Shown here: positions 11,010 to 22,930 of the stretch, in pieces
Numbering within the stretch: position 1 is the stretch's first letter
How the letters are laid out: every line of letters starts with the position of its first letter
Source: Anastrepha obliqua
Taxonomy: Eukaryota > Arthropoda > Insecta > Diptera > Tephritidae
Assembly: GCF_027943255.1 (NCBI RefSeq)
Contig: NC_072894.1
Coordinates: forward strand, 55,493,601-55,557,600
Direction: 5' to 3'
DNA: 64,000 nucleotides
The notes under the pieces: model-generated
Told to the model about the DNA's origin: nothing
Database searches by the model: none
The model's input: the letters and a program-made list of their open reading frames with translations, nothing else
Position numbers and translations under genes: made by a program

Positions 11010-14000
11010 CACATAATACTTATACAAGAACCATGGGTATGTCACAAGCGTATCTGTGGTCTAGGTGCTATGTCGTGGGGACAAATACTTCATTGTGAAG
11101 GGAATGTGAGACCGCGAGCATGTATTATCATTCCGAGGTTGATCGAACACACGATGTTAAAAGAGCTATGATCCGGAGATATCGGTGCTGCAAAAATAAA
11201 GTACTTGAAAAGTGGGAACAGTGTCGAAGCTATCGTAGTTTCGGCCTACCTACCCTACGACTCTTTACAGCCACCTCCTTCGAGGGAGCTAAGAGAAGTG
11301 GTCAAGTACGCAGAATCCAATAATCTGGGGCTAATAGTGGGCTGTGATGCACATTCACAGAACATTGTGTGGGGAAGCAGCAAATGCAACCCCAGAGGTC
11401 TCAAGTTACTGGATTTTATCCTGTCATATGATTTGGTCATTCAAAACACTGGTAACAAACCAACTTTTGTGACCAGAAGGAGACAAGAGGTGATTGATTT
11501 AACACTTACCAATAGGTCAGTTGAAAATCAAATCAACCGATGGCGAGTTTTGGAAGAGGACTCTCTTTCTGATCATCGTCCTATCGAATTCCGACTGGGA
11601 ATTGACACAATATCAATACCTTCCGGTAGGAATCCTCGAAATGTGGACTGGGACAGGTATGGTGAGCTTGTAACAGAGCGATTACCAAACCTGAAAAAAC
11701 TCAAATCAGCAGAAATGATTGAAGATGCTACTAAGAAATTAGAAAGTACTTTAATCAATTGCTTTGAGGAACTGTGCCCACTCAGGCAAAGCAGACAGGG
11801 GAAAGCGGTTCCTTGGTGGAACCCTGAACTGTCGAAGCTTCGTGTAAGGCCTTGAAGACCAAAACAGAAGAGAACTGGGCTAATCATCGACTTACACAGA
11901 GAGAATATAAGAAAAAAGTACGGAAAGCCAAACTTGAATCCTATAGAAATTTCTGCAGTAACGTCGAAGAAATGAGGGAAACAGCGAGAGTTTGTAAGTT
12001 CCTTCATTTAGACCGCTCAGTAAGGCTGGATTCCATTCGAAAACCTGATGGTTCATACACCATTTCCAAATCGGAAACGTTTAATGCTCTACTTGGAACC
12101 CATTTTCCGGGTAGTAGAACTCTCTCTGAAGTTGAGAGTGGCATGGACAATAACGGTAGCAACGGTGGAACCTCTAGGTACAGCTGGTATATTGCTAGTC
12201 GGATAGTGACAAGGGAATCGATAAGGTTTTCCTTGTCTTCCTTTGAGAATTTTAAGTCCCCTGGACCTGACGGAATATATTCAGCTATGCTTAAAAAAGG
12301 AGGAGACAGGCTGATTGAGGCACTGAAAAGGATCTTCACAGCCTGTCTCGCATTTGGTTATATACCATCCCAATGGCGTCGCGTAAGAGTAGTATTTATT
12401 CCGAAACCAGGAAAAGACGACATTCATGTTGAAAAGTCTGGAACGAGTGTTGGAGAAACATATTCGAGTGGGGGTATTGCCGAGAAGTCCACTTAGTAGA
12501 AATCAACACGCTTACCAGAGTGGAAAATCATGTGAATCAGCCTTACACGATCTTGTTAGCAAGATTGAACCCGGGCTGGAAGCTGACGAATACACAATGG
12601 GTGTGTTCGTGGACATTGAGGGGGCTTTTGATAATCCCACTTTCGGCTCAATATGTTCTTCTGCCGAATGACACGGAGTTAATCAAGCCATTATAAAATG
12701 GATATAGGTATTCCATGCTCTCTGAGAGGCTGTTAACCGCTGGTAGGAGCAGTGACGAACAAATCACAGTCAGGGCCAGGCAAGGATATCCCCAAGGGGG
12801 TTTTCTTTCTCCGCTGCTGTGGTGCTTCGTCGTAGAGTCTCTATTAGTGGAGATGCAGGAACTCGGTTTTCACGTCCAAGCATATGCGGACGACGTCTGT
12901 GCGCTAACATCAGATAAATCCTTAAGGAGGCTTTGCACGAAAGTGCAGAGGATTCTTGACAAAATCGATGACTGGTGCATGAGACAAGGTCTTTCCGTTA
13001 ACCCGAACAAAACAACCATAGTCTTGTGTACGAGAAAACGGAAATTGGATGGACTCAGTCTTCCAACACTGAACACTTGGTCTTTCCAATGAAGTTAAAT
13101 ATCTAGGAGTAATCTTGGATAAGAAGCTGACTTGGGAGACACTTTCACTGAAGGTGAATCGTGCATTCAAGATTTTTCAGCAATGCCGTAGAGCCTTTGG
13201 CAAAACTTGGGGTCTGAAACCTGCTGTGGTCCTATGGATATACACAGCACTTATCAGACCAATCATCACTTACGCTTCTGTGGTCTGGTGGCGACGGAGC
13301 ATGGTTAAGTCCACAATCCGGGAACTATACAGGCTGCAAAGAAGTGTATGTTTATGCATCACGGGTGCCATGAGTACAACCTCTGGTGATGCCCTAAATG
13401 CTATGCTTTATTTGCTCCCCCTGGATCTTAAGATACAACAGGAAGCAAAAAAAGCAATGTGTAGACTCCATAAATATGGTTTCTGGCACGAAGATGGAAC
13501 TTCGGGATACAGAGAAATCTTTAAGTTGCTGTCGGAGCAGTATCCACTCTTTTTGGCACCTAACGATGACCTGATACCCAGAGTTTCATTTGGAAGGAAA
13601 TTTGATGTCAGATTTCCATTGCGGGAGCAATGGAGCAATCCAGAATGCATGCAGGGAGGTTTAACGGATATTTTCTTTACCGATGGGTCGAAGAATGAAA
13701 TAGGGTCTGGAGCCGGATGGTACTTACACGATAGTAATAAGTATCACTATGCTAGGGGGAAATGGCAACTGTTTTCCAAACAGAAGTTTTCGCCATCTTG
13801 AAAGTAGCCTAATGGATAACCGAGAGAAGATGGAGCGGGAAACAGATTGGAGTCTTCAGTGACAGTCAGGCTGTACTGAAGGCTCTGGAGAACGCGAAGC
13901 AAACCTCAAAGATTGTTCAAGAATGTGAAAAGAAGCTTAATTCTGTCGCAAGACAAAACAGGCTTGTACTTATATGGGTTCCGGGGCACTCCGGAAGGAA

Positions 14001-14408
14001 ACGAAATTGCCGACGAATTGGCCAACCGTGGATCAGCGGTGCCTCCACAGGGGCCAGAGCCAGTAATCAGAATCAGTCCCGCAGGAATCAAGAATTGAAT
14101 CAACGATTATGTAGGCAATCTACACACGGCTACGAGTTTAGGGTTCCAATGTCGTGAGAATGAGTAATATTCGTTCTCTAAAACTGGAGGATATTTACAG
14201 ATTTGATAAAGAATCTGGAAAATTCTCGCAGGACTAACTATCTCTATCTCTGTCTCTATTCTTTTCTATCTCTTTCTCTGATACTTTTCCCCCCTCCTTG
14301 ACTATCTACCCCCTTTCCAGAGCTTTAAATACAATGGGCTCTTTAACCTGAGTGTTTTAGGAGCCACCAAATCTCCTGGTGCTCCTTGACTCGACCTTTT
14401 CAAATTCA
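11010..14408 (+). mobile_element. 5'-truncated Loa/R1-group LINE inserted in mariner
   Basis: The domains in order are as follows. The endonuclease starts in mid-domain (VVSAYLPYDS at about 11240, VGCDAHSQNIVWGS at 11340, SLSDHRPIEF at 11565). The RT has SPGPDGIYSAML at 12260, FVDIEGAFDN at 12610, GYPQGGFLSPLLW at 12785 and AYADDVC at 12880. The RNase H has FFTDGSKNEIGSGAGWYL at 13670-13725. The frame is broken into five pieces by shifts near 11855, 12430, 12690 and 13100, so it is inactive. A pyrimidine-rich 3' UTR ends in cttttcaaattcaat. Relative to 1560-2465 it lacks about 190 bp after 14125. The 10-bp sequence atatgatacc stands at both ends (11000-11009 and 14409-14418) as a target-site duplication. 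Confidence 0.88.
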
Positions 14409-14560
14409 ATATGATACCAAAACAAAATCCCTAGTGTGTCGAAGCAGTTTATTTACCATATGTCTGAGCTTGATTTATGATGTTTAGGTTATGATAGAAT
14501 CGACTAGCACACACTGCTGGCGACATCTATTGACAAACAGCGGGAACTTAGTTGTGCACC
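14409..14560 (-). mobile_element. mariner 5' end (continues 9926-11009)
   Basis: The sequence matches 32070-32209, the 5' untranslated end of the second copy of this mariner. The outer terminus reads ggtgcacaactaagttccc on the minus strand and is followed by TA at 14561-14562. Its inner end starts with the duplicated atatgatacc at the LINE insertion point, so this block and 9926-11009 were once contiguous. Confidence 0.8.
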
Positions 14561-14735
14561 TAATTCATTGTTCATTGAATCCAAGGATTTTGTTTACTCT
14601 GGCAGTAGCTTGCCTCCTAGCCTAGATTATCGACAAAGACTAAAATTGAGATAGGTTGGGCTGAGACAACTTTACTGAAAATACGTTGTTCTGTGTCCTC
14701 GCCATAAAATTAAACTTAAATAAAGTATTAAATAA

Positions 14736-16383
14736 CACTGTGCGACAGTGAAATTATACTTTTATAGAGACCTAGTACAACTTGTAGGTATAGTAAAACT
14801 AAGAAACATGGTATAGGAGAAATTTCCAATACACCCCCAAAATCTCATTTTATGGCCATAAAACCGTTTTTCAGTAGGTTGATGTGAACAATCCCTCCTA
14901 ACTTCGCCAATTTCCATCCGATTTCGAATTTGTTTTTTTAGTTCGAAAGAACAAAAACAAGCCTTTTTGACAGTGTGTTGACATTTTTTCTGAAATGACA
15001 ACTGACGAGACTGTAGACGGAAGTATTCGGAATTTTTTTATTTTTTCTCAATTTTTTCAACTTTGACATCATTTTTGCGATATTATCCGATACTGAGGAT
15101 GTTTTTTAGTAGACTACTGTTATAGTGAATTTAATTCTGCGTCGAATGAGCTATATTTGACTGTAATTGAATTAAAATTCATAGAGTTGTGCGAGTTGTG
15201 CGAGTTTTAAGATTTTATTTTTTTTACTCATTTTATAGCAAGTGTCAGTATAAACACATCATCAGTACGAAACAGTACAGGTTTAAAATTTTAAAAGATG
15301 TCGGGAAAAACTAATCTTCATTTCAAAAATGTTTGCTAGACCTGCTCCGTTTATAAGAGTCATCACTTGTTTTACGTTTCAAGGACCAGCAGTAATCAGC
15401 AAGCATGTTGATGGAGTTCTTCCCTTGAAAACATTTTTCGATGACTCCTATCTCCTGGTGAAATCTTTCACCCTGTTCATCGCTCATCTGGCCCAGGTTT
15501 TCCGGGAAAAAATTCAAATGTGAGTGCAGAAAGTGTATCTTGATGGACATATTGCATTCCATTTTTTCGTACGCACTCAAAAACTCTTTGAGGACTTCAA
15601 CATAATCAGAGCTCTTTTTATTTCCAAGGAAATTCTCACACAATGATTTAAAACTTTCCCATGCCCGTCTTTCCACTGCACTGAGCTTACTCGTAAATTT
15701 CTCATCTCGCATGAGTTTTCGAATCTGAGGCCCGACAAGGATTCCTAAAATTGTGATGACTCTTATAAACGGAGCAGGTCTAGCAAACATTTTTGAAATG
15801 AAGATTAGTTTTTCCCGACATCTTTTAAAATTTTAAACCTGTACTGTTTCGTACTGATGATGTGTTTATACTGACACTTGCTATAAAATGAGTAAAAAAA
15901 ATAAAATCTTAAAACTCGCACAACTCTATGAATTTTAATTCAATTACAGTCAAATATAGCTCATTCGACGCAGAATTAAATTCACTATAACAGTAGTCTA
16001 CTAAAAAACATCCTCAGTATCGGATAATATCGCAAAAATGATGTCAAAGTTGAAAAAATTGAGAAAAAATAAAAAAATTCCGAATACTTCCGTCTACAGT
16101 CTCGTCAGTTGTCATTTCAGAAAAAATGTCAACACACTGTCAAAAAGGCTTGTTTTTGTTCTTTCGAACTAAAAAAACAAATTCGAAATCGGATGGAAAT
16201 TGGCGAAGTTAGGAGGGATTGTTCACATCAACCTACTGAAAAACGGTTTTATGGCCATAAAATGAGATTTTGGGGGTGTATTGGAAATTTCTCCTATACC
16301 ATTTTTTTTAGTTTTTCTATAGCCACAAATCGTGCGAGGTCTCCATAAAAGTATATTTAATTTTTTTTTTTTGTCACACCGTG
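14736..16383 (-). mobile_element. Long-TIR DNA element, copy 2
   Basis: The left arm (14736-15366) and right arm (15753-16383) are inverted copies of about 631 bp around a 386-bp centre. From about 14815 inward the arms read as virtually identical, apart from a 10-bp gttgtgcgag duplication near 15190, while the outer 80 bp are clearly diverged. The outer 500 bp of each arm matches the arms of 7750-9749. The inner part of both arms carries the 3' end of the coding frame, so it is duplicated in inverted orientation. TAA flanks both ends, as in copy 1. Confidence 0.85.
15323..15790 (-). pseudogene. C-terminal part of the long-TIR element protein
   Basis: The open frame of 155 codons contains VGPQIRKLMRDEKF, ERRAWESFKSLCENFLGN, MSIKIHFLHSHLNFFPENLG, DEQGERFHQEI and MLADYCWSLKR in that order. 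I recognise this as the C-terminal third of the same repeated arthropod protein whose N-terminal part lies at 8449-8962. The stop near 15323 looks like the natural end. The first 13 codons, in contrast, come from an inverted copy of the same 3' end supplied by the right arm, so the apparent start is an artefact. The middle of the protein is deleted. Confidence 0.6.
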
Positions 16384-16686
16384 TAATCTTATATATTTAA
16401 GAAATAAAGTTTGTCCGATTGTTTTCTAATATTGAATGTGACCTACGTAAGATCTATCGAGATACTTTAACAATCGCTGGCCAGGTGTTGGCCGTTTCTT
16501 AGATAAGACGTTAATTTAGGCCTAAAGACTATTTGTGACTTGCAATTCGTGGACGAGTTTAAACATCGTGAATCATCGATATGTTTTAACAATCGAGATA
16601 ATCGACTAAAATGTCTCGGGCTCTCCCATCACTATAACTGCCTCGGCTGGCCTCAAAATAGCGTAACCTATAAGCCCAGTTTTCAG
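16384..16686. other. Intergenic spacer
   Basis: No gene is seen. There is an unexplained short stretch with paired caatcg/cgattg motifs near 16430-16610. Confidence 0.4.
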
Positions 16687-16699
16687 AATGGCTCTTGTA

Positions 16700-17299
16700 G
16701 GTTAGGTTAGGTTAGCCTGGTTGGCAATAAGCCGCGCATAGACCTTTTGGTCCCTAGCGATACCAGATGGAGACCGACCTCTATGAATACCTGAAGTAGA
16801 CATCATGTAGGATGTCAGCGCTTATAGCGAATCTAAGTAGGGCTGGGAGCTCCGCTTTAGAGACGTCTTCCAGACCCTCAAACAGTGGGCTCCCAGGCAT
16901 TTTAGTCGCGTTTTTAGTAATGCCGGACAAGCGCACAGAAGGTGTTCTAGAGTCTCCTCAACATCCTATCTGCATTTCCTGCATTTGTCCGTGTTAGCAA
17001 TCCCTATCTTGTACGTACATTCAGCCAGTAGATTGTGGCCTTTTAGCATACCTATGATAGTTCTGCATTCCTTTCGCGAGAGCGTAAGTACGAATGGAGT
17101 CAGTTTTTTGTCGTTAGTTCTACACATGACTTTTGCTGTTTTGCATGTGGTCAAGTTAGTCCACCTAGCTTCCACTTGCCTTTTCATGTGGTCGTCCATT
17201 TCGTTGTATATTGTGTTTAGCGGTTTTGGTATGTCGTTGTCTTGTTCAAATGGTAGCCTCACAGCACTTTTTGCTATCTCATCTACTATTTCGTTCCCC
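16700..17299 (-). mobile_element. 5'-truncated LINE, RNase H tail, with 13-bp TSD
   Basis: The minus strand opens with GNEIVDEIAKSAV (end of RNase H), then CKTAKVMCRTNDKK, LSRKECRTIIGMLKGHN and a Cys-rich knuckle CRKCR...VEETLEHLLCACPALL, and finishes in taacctaaccta repeats. It has the arrangement of an R1/Loa-group LINE 3' end. The 13-bp sequence aatggctcttgta stands on both sides (16687-16699 and 17300-17312), so this is a complete 5'-truncated insertion. It landed in an older Tc1/mariner-like fragment (17313-17545). Confidence 0.8.
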
Positions 17300-17312
17300 A
17301 ATGGCTCTTGTA

Positions 17313-17560
17313 AGGCTTGCACGATTCTCTGAATCGTGAACGAGTTGTTCGCACAGCCCCGGTACTTTACAGCACTCTACAAAAAAGTCTAACGATATCG
17401 CAGCTTCAACTGATGATACTATTAAACATCAATTGTGATATGGCCTATGTAGCGTGGTGTGCCATCCTGCTTAAACCAAAAATCACCCAAGTGTATGTCT
17501 TCAATTTCGACCTTCAAGAAATTGTTTATCATCTGCTATCGGCCACCCTGTATAATATTG
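17313..17560 (-). mobile_element. IS630/Tc1-like transposase fragment
   Basis: The minus strand reads a DIHLGDFWFKQDGTPRYIGH-type peptide near 17520-17450 (the second catalytic Asp block). A degraded C-terminal part then runs into the LINE insertion. The tip near 17550 (gccaccctgtataa) resembles the terminal inverted repeat of this transposon group. There are many stops. Confidence 0.5.
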
Positions 17561-17779
17561 TGCTCTTATTAAAGTATTATTGCCAAAGTACATGGAATAG
17601 GTAGACAGAAGTTAGGGCGAAGTTATTGGAGTAAAACGCCCAATTTGACTGTATATTTCCATGCAATGTCAATGGCATCACGACTAGTTGATTTTTTTAT
17701 AAAATAAAAACATCGACAAATTGGTGGTAAAAGAAAAAAAAGAAGAAAGTCCACGGTTTAATTCTCATTAGAAATCTAC

Positions 17780-18270
17780 AATATTATTTTCTCGGTGGAC
17801 GGCTGTAGTGATCGATATCTCGTACAGTTTCGATCAAATATTAAAACTTAAAATTTATGCTCGTTTTCAAGTAGATATTTCACACTAAAAAAATCGCTTG
17901 CTAATTTTTGCTTGTTCCATTCAGTTGTGAATTACGGGGTATTAACAATGAAAGTCAACAAAGAGAAAATTCAGTACATTTTCCATTTTTTTTTTTGGTA
18001 AGGGCGAAAATGCAAGCCAATGTGAATGGTGTTTATGGTGCCGATACTGTAATAGCTAATTACGTGCGGTTTTGGTTTCGTAGATTCCGTCCAGGCATTT
18101 TTGATGTTAAAAAAATGTCGATAAATTCACAGGAATAACCGAAGTTGACCGACATGTTAACAGTCGTGGTACCGCCCAGGGTCTAAAGCTCGATCATAAC
18201 ACAGTTTTAAACTATTCGCGCTAAAGTTTTCCGCAAAAAGAATGGATTTCTTTTTCCCAAACTAATGTTT
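17780..18270 (+). mobile_element. mariner 5' fragment, copy A
   Basis: The 5' UTR and N-terminal transposase are recognisable: KVNKEKIQYI...FFFGKGENAS, ANYVRFWFRRFRPGIFDV and TEVDRHVNSRG (the two HTH motifs). The peptides are scattered over frames. The same segment, including the upstream UTR (attattttctcggtg), is found at 40680-41130. The catalytic domain is missing. Confidence 0.65.
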
Positions 18271-20610
18271 AGCGAGTTTTAAACCAATGCGTATTTAATT
18301 TCAAACCTTTATTGGATACGCTAATAAAGCATTGTTGGCCGTTTCCTTATTGGTCGCAGTCAGGCAAAGGAATGATTAAACTCATTAACTGCGTAAATCA
18401 AATGTAAGGTAATTTCAAGCGCTAATTAGAATTCAGATGAATTGCTGGTAACAAGTTGTGGATGCCGACACCTACATCAACGCCGACGACACCAACATGA
18501 AAATCTGAAATCCAAAAAAAAATCAACCAGTATGTAGTTATGTATCCATAAGTCATATTAACAAGGCCATCGTCAATGCTATTGGTAGACACAGTGCATG
18601 TGTATTTGCATTTGCATATGTGTATGTATATGTGTATACCTGCAAATATCCCGATGTAGCCGATTCAAAGTTTCAGATAATTAGCCACCCACCGACCCAT
18701 TGTCACGGTCGTTGCCATCGTTATGGTCGTCATCATCTTTGGTCAATAAATTACAATCGTATTTTCAAATGTTAACAAGCTCTAAATGTCCATACATCAA
18801 ACCAAAGCTTCAATACGGGTGCCTGGCGGCCAACTGCGCAAACATCCGGTCTTTTCTATACACCCCCGGGCTAACTGTAGCACTCATATCTGAAATTTTT
18901 TGGCTGATACTATATGCTTGGTTGAACTTTTATTTGAGGCAAAAAATGAGAATGTAAGCGAAAGAAGGTGAAAAGCGAAACAGTGACTCCCTTCACTTTG
19001 CTTTATTTGTTCGCGTATTTGTAGAAGCACCGCGACACCTCGTGACACGTCGTTGAGCATTAAAACTCTGATGATACACAAATAAATAGATATATGAAAG
19101 GATGTGCATTTACGTACATTTGTACTCGTAAATACGGATGGATGGATGGAGGTCGCTTGCGGTTTGGCATAGTGCTATTTGTATATCTACTTAGTAGGTA
19201 ATAACTTATTACTAATAAGTAATGAGTGCACCCTGTTGCGCATCTGAAGCACAAATACATATACACATCTATAGGTGTACACATAAATATGTATATACAA
19301 ACGCAATACATTTATACATACTTTTATTTGACTAAAGCGTCTGCAACTGGTGTCTGCTACTACGAGTTCTTGCAAAAAAAAAACATGTATTGCCGGAGAA
19401 GCATCCACATACACATACATATATATATTTACAAAAATATGTACAGCCAAGGTACTCAAATACAAACAGCCAGCAACGTGACACTCATTCATTAAAGCAT
19501 CTCGACCTCTGCTGACTACAAGGACTTGCAAATGTTGTTAGCCATGGTGTATACGTGCTCTCTCGCGCCTGCCGATAGTCGCTCTCCAGGGGTTAACTCT
19601 CATTTTAGTACACAATCAGCTTGCTTGCAGGTATATACATTTATGCTTGCATACATACACATTTAAGTTGTGCGTAATTTTGAACTTGATTATTTTGTGT
19701 TTCGTGTTGTTGTCGTCGTAGTTGATGTTCGTTTTGCTTGTTTCGTTCCCAGAAAGCTCCAGCATACAGCCTCGCAAAGCTAAACTGGCGAATTTATGCA
19801 GTTACGCGTTCGTTTTCCCCTTGACCCTTGCCATTCCGTAATACACGTTCACAGTCTGTTCAATATTAACTTCCTAGGAATTAGTACTCAGACGTATTGT
19901 GGACTTTTCAGGTGTTACTGTTACTGTGATGCTTTAGTTGGTTAAGCCTGTTTTCGATTACGAAGCAAGTATGTATGGCAAACTACAATCCATTCCATAC
20001 ACCTCGCCTCATATGCTCGTATGTGTGCGGTAGACTCGATGTTGTGTGTACAAATTTTTCAAGGGCATACATTAAGGCTATGTTTGTTTGTAACCGTATA
20101 TATAAATTCATATACATACATATGTGTGAGAGTGCACACGCATCAGAACTGCAATCCGTAATAATTTTCTGTGTTCAAATTTCAACTCCCGCCCCCGAAA
20201 TTAAGCTAGCCAAATTAATAGTTCGGTACACATTGCGGAATATTCATATGGACATATTTTAATACATACATATTCACGCACATCAGAGAGCCGCGATTAA
20301 TCGGCATATGTAATGGATGTAATACCTGGCGGCAGTGCTGTGGGAAGTGGAATTCTTCGGTTAACAGGATTATTCTGGTATCCGAGGTCCATTTGGGAAT
20401 AGTACGCTATTCCAAAGTCCATGAAATAAAATACCGGAGCTTAAATAAATAAATACAAATATTTATATGTATACATATGTAAATAAATAAATTTATATGT
20501 ATACATATGTATGTGTACATATATATTTATATATAAAAAGAGACCTATTAAGAGATATCGGATTTTAAATGGCAATAAAAGAATGAAAATTCAAATTAAT
20601 TGGGCAATTG
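18271..20610. other. Long intergenic stretch
   Basis: No gene or clear transposon is visible. The DNA has many catacata/tatgtatg microsatellite-like tracts, for example near 18600-18640, 19250-19440 and 20450-20540. The ORFs present are short and repeat-like. Confidence 0.5.
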
Positions 20611-20619
20611 CGCCATAAT

Positions 20620-20975
20620 TCAACCATGCGTGAATCTCAATTTTTAGTGACTTGCTGGAGCACTTCGGTCGGCATTTTCGCCAGCCTCGTCTTTGAGAAT
20701 ATATGGGCCAATGTTTCCTTCAGCCCATGGACCACACCTAAGGCGTTGTTTTCAATGGATGTAATGGCTGTTCTTGAATGACTTCGGGTTAATCTTCAGT
20801 CCAAATCTCACAATTTTGCTTATTAACCATTACACAAAAAATTGGCCTCAGCACTGTTCATCATAATGTGGCTTGAGCAGGCAATCAACACTTTTCCCAG
20901 AGCGTCGATTTTAGTAATAAAATTGTACGATTTATTAACGTTGTTGAGGCGTAAGTCTTTCACTGAAAACATTAT
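20620..20975 (-). mobile_element. IS630-like transposon deletion derivative
   Basis: The minus strand joins an N-terminal remnant (similar to the one at 46140-46330) directly to a catalytic-domain piece with a VNKQNCEIWTEDNPKSF block near 20830-20790. After that comes a GNIGPYILKDEAGENA-like block. Everything between the N-terminus and the first catalytic block is missing, which is typical of an internal deletion product. Confidence 0.55.
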
Positions 20976-21234
20976 GTATTTAGCGTGACAGTAGTCACGC
21001 GAGATCTATCGAAAACTCCTTACTAAAATTTAGCTTTGCATACAAAAATTAAAAAAAAAAACGATCCAATCTTAAATAAAGTAAAAAGAAAAAGGACTTG
21101 GCTTCACTTGGTGTGTCCAATTGGCGCCGATAAACACGAGAAAGAAACGATTGGCGCGCTTTGTTTAACTCGGCCAAAATCGAGTAAGCGGTTATCGCGT
21201 CAATTAAGAAGAAGAAGGTCCAATAATGCTCTGT

Positions 21235-21877
21235 AGTATTGTCCAGTGATCTTTCTTCCTTTTTCTAAAAAATCCATGAGAATGACGCCGTTCGCATCCC
21301 AAAAATCGACCCCATGACCTTTCCGGCAGATAGGACTGTCGTCACCTTCTTTGGAGCAGATTCACCGGAAGAAATCCATTATTTGTTTGAATCCATTGTT
21401 TGATTGATGAATCCAGGTTTTATCAGCGGTGACAACTCGACGCAAAAATTCCTTCGGATGTCGCTTAAATTTCTCCAATCACTGCTTCGAAGTTAACAGC
21501 AGCATCTGCTTCTTGTCCACCGTGAGCAATCGCGGCACCCATCGGGCCGACAATTTTTTCGTCGCCAAATAAAAATTGGTTTTCCGGTCGACACACCTAT
21601 GATCTCTGTTACTTTACACTTTCGTTCGTCGATCAGCGAGAATCAGTCGTGGACTTTTTGAATGATTTCCTCGGGATCACGTCCGCCGAGCGACCTGAAC
21701 GCTTCTCATCCAAAACGGATGTTCGCTCACGTTTGAATTGGTTGAACCAATATTTTACTGTGATCAAAGATGGCGAAGGGTCCCAATAGACAGCATTCCA
21801 CTTTGCTTTTATCTCCTCACATTTTTCACATCCAAAAACAAAAAGCGAATTACCGAACGATACTGCTCTTTCTCCAT
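21235..21877 (-). mobile_element. mariner transposase remnant
   Basis: It starts at ATG 21877 with EKEQYRSVIRFLFLD. A first-HTH remnant, a RGNHSKSPRLILADRRTKV-like stretch, KLSARWVPRLLTVDKKQM (about 21555-21500), a KTWIHQSN block (the TGDE-type Asp is altered) and DANGVILMDFLEKG near 21290 follow. Frames alternate, so it is dead. This is a different mariner lineage from those at 9926 and 17780. Confidence 0.65.
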
Positions 21878-22265
21878 CTTAGCGAAAATCACGAAACACG
21901 TCTTACTTGAATAGCTGCCAAATCCTAACTAACCTGTCAATCAGTCTGAAATTTGTTTCACCGTCGTTTGATAGATGGCAGCATAAGATGCTAATACCAA
22001 TTTCCTTTAGGAATGCCCTCTGTCATCAAACACGAATACTTATTTAACCGCCCCCGTAGATTTTATATACTTTTTATAAAACTAGTTATGTTGATTTTTA
22101 AGTTTCTTTAACTCGTAAGTGTTTCACGGAGGCTTAAATGGATTTTTATTAATCAAAGAGATATTATACCTATATATTTTATTCAATTGATTTTTAAGTA
22201 TTTGAAGAACATTTAGTAAGTTTAGCACAGAAGACAGATTTTACCAATTGGTGTCTAAAAAACTG
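21878..22265. other. Flanking UTR-like and AT-rich DNA
   Basis: Part of this may be the 5' end of the preceding mariner. No second feature is recognised. Confidence 0.35.
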
Positions 22266-22269
22266 GAAC

Positions 22270-22930
22270 TATGTTTGGAGAAGGTATATTAGAAGGCCTT
22301 CCTCAAGGCAGTTTCAGCAAAACGAACTTGAAACAATCCCATCTCTCACTGCATGGACATTTAACGGACAATGCCCGGTTATGATACTCACCAAATTCAA
22401 GAGCTGCGGCTTTGTTAGCATTAGGAGCTCCTTCGAGCGCTCCAATTTACCCGTGGGCAGAAAAATTTTGCGACTTTGCGCGTTTTCGCGCTAACGCAAT
22501 GTTCACGAGACCCATCTTTCCAGGAGTAGATAACAGGTTCTCAAGGGAACCCCAGTCCTCTCAATTCGTGATGAAACCGTCTCCAGGTTCTCTGCCTAGC
22601 CAGCTCATTAGCCCAGTTTCCCTCTGTGCCTCTGTGGGCGGGAATTCAGATAAGCCTAGTATCGAGCCTAATATCGAGTCTAATATTTGAGTAATTACAG
22701 AAGTAAGCAACTAATCCACTGATTCCTTAATTGCGTCTACATCCACTTGCAAAACACTACAGTGGTCCGGATGTCCAAAATTGAGCTTGATGGGAAGCTC
22801 CCCGCATAATACTCCCTCAACAACCCGTCCGTCCAACCCCAGACCATCTGTAAGCATGTTTGTCATGCCTCCTTTAGCCTTTACTATACGACAACTTCTT
22901 CGATTTAGTGGATTTCGTTTATGGTTTCAC
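22270..22930 (-). mobile_element. R1-group LINE RNase H fragment
   Basis: The minus strand encodes IPAHRGTEGNWANELARQRT near 22640-22580, the invariant His/Asp block of a LINE RNase H domain, flanked by decayed RNase H sequence. Frames are interrupted by stops. Neither end is defined by a visible duplication. Confidence 0.6.

Noticed and set aside
16697..16716. gttaggttaggtta, like insect telomere repeats
   Set aside because: Only about three units, and it forms the tail of a LINE with a defined target-site duplication.
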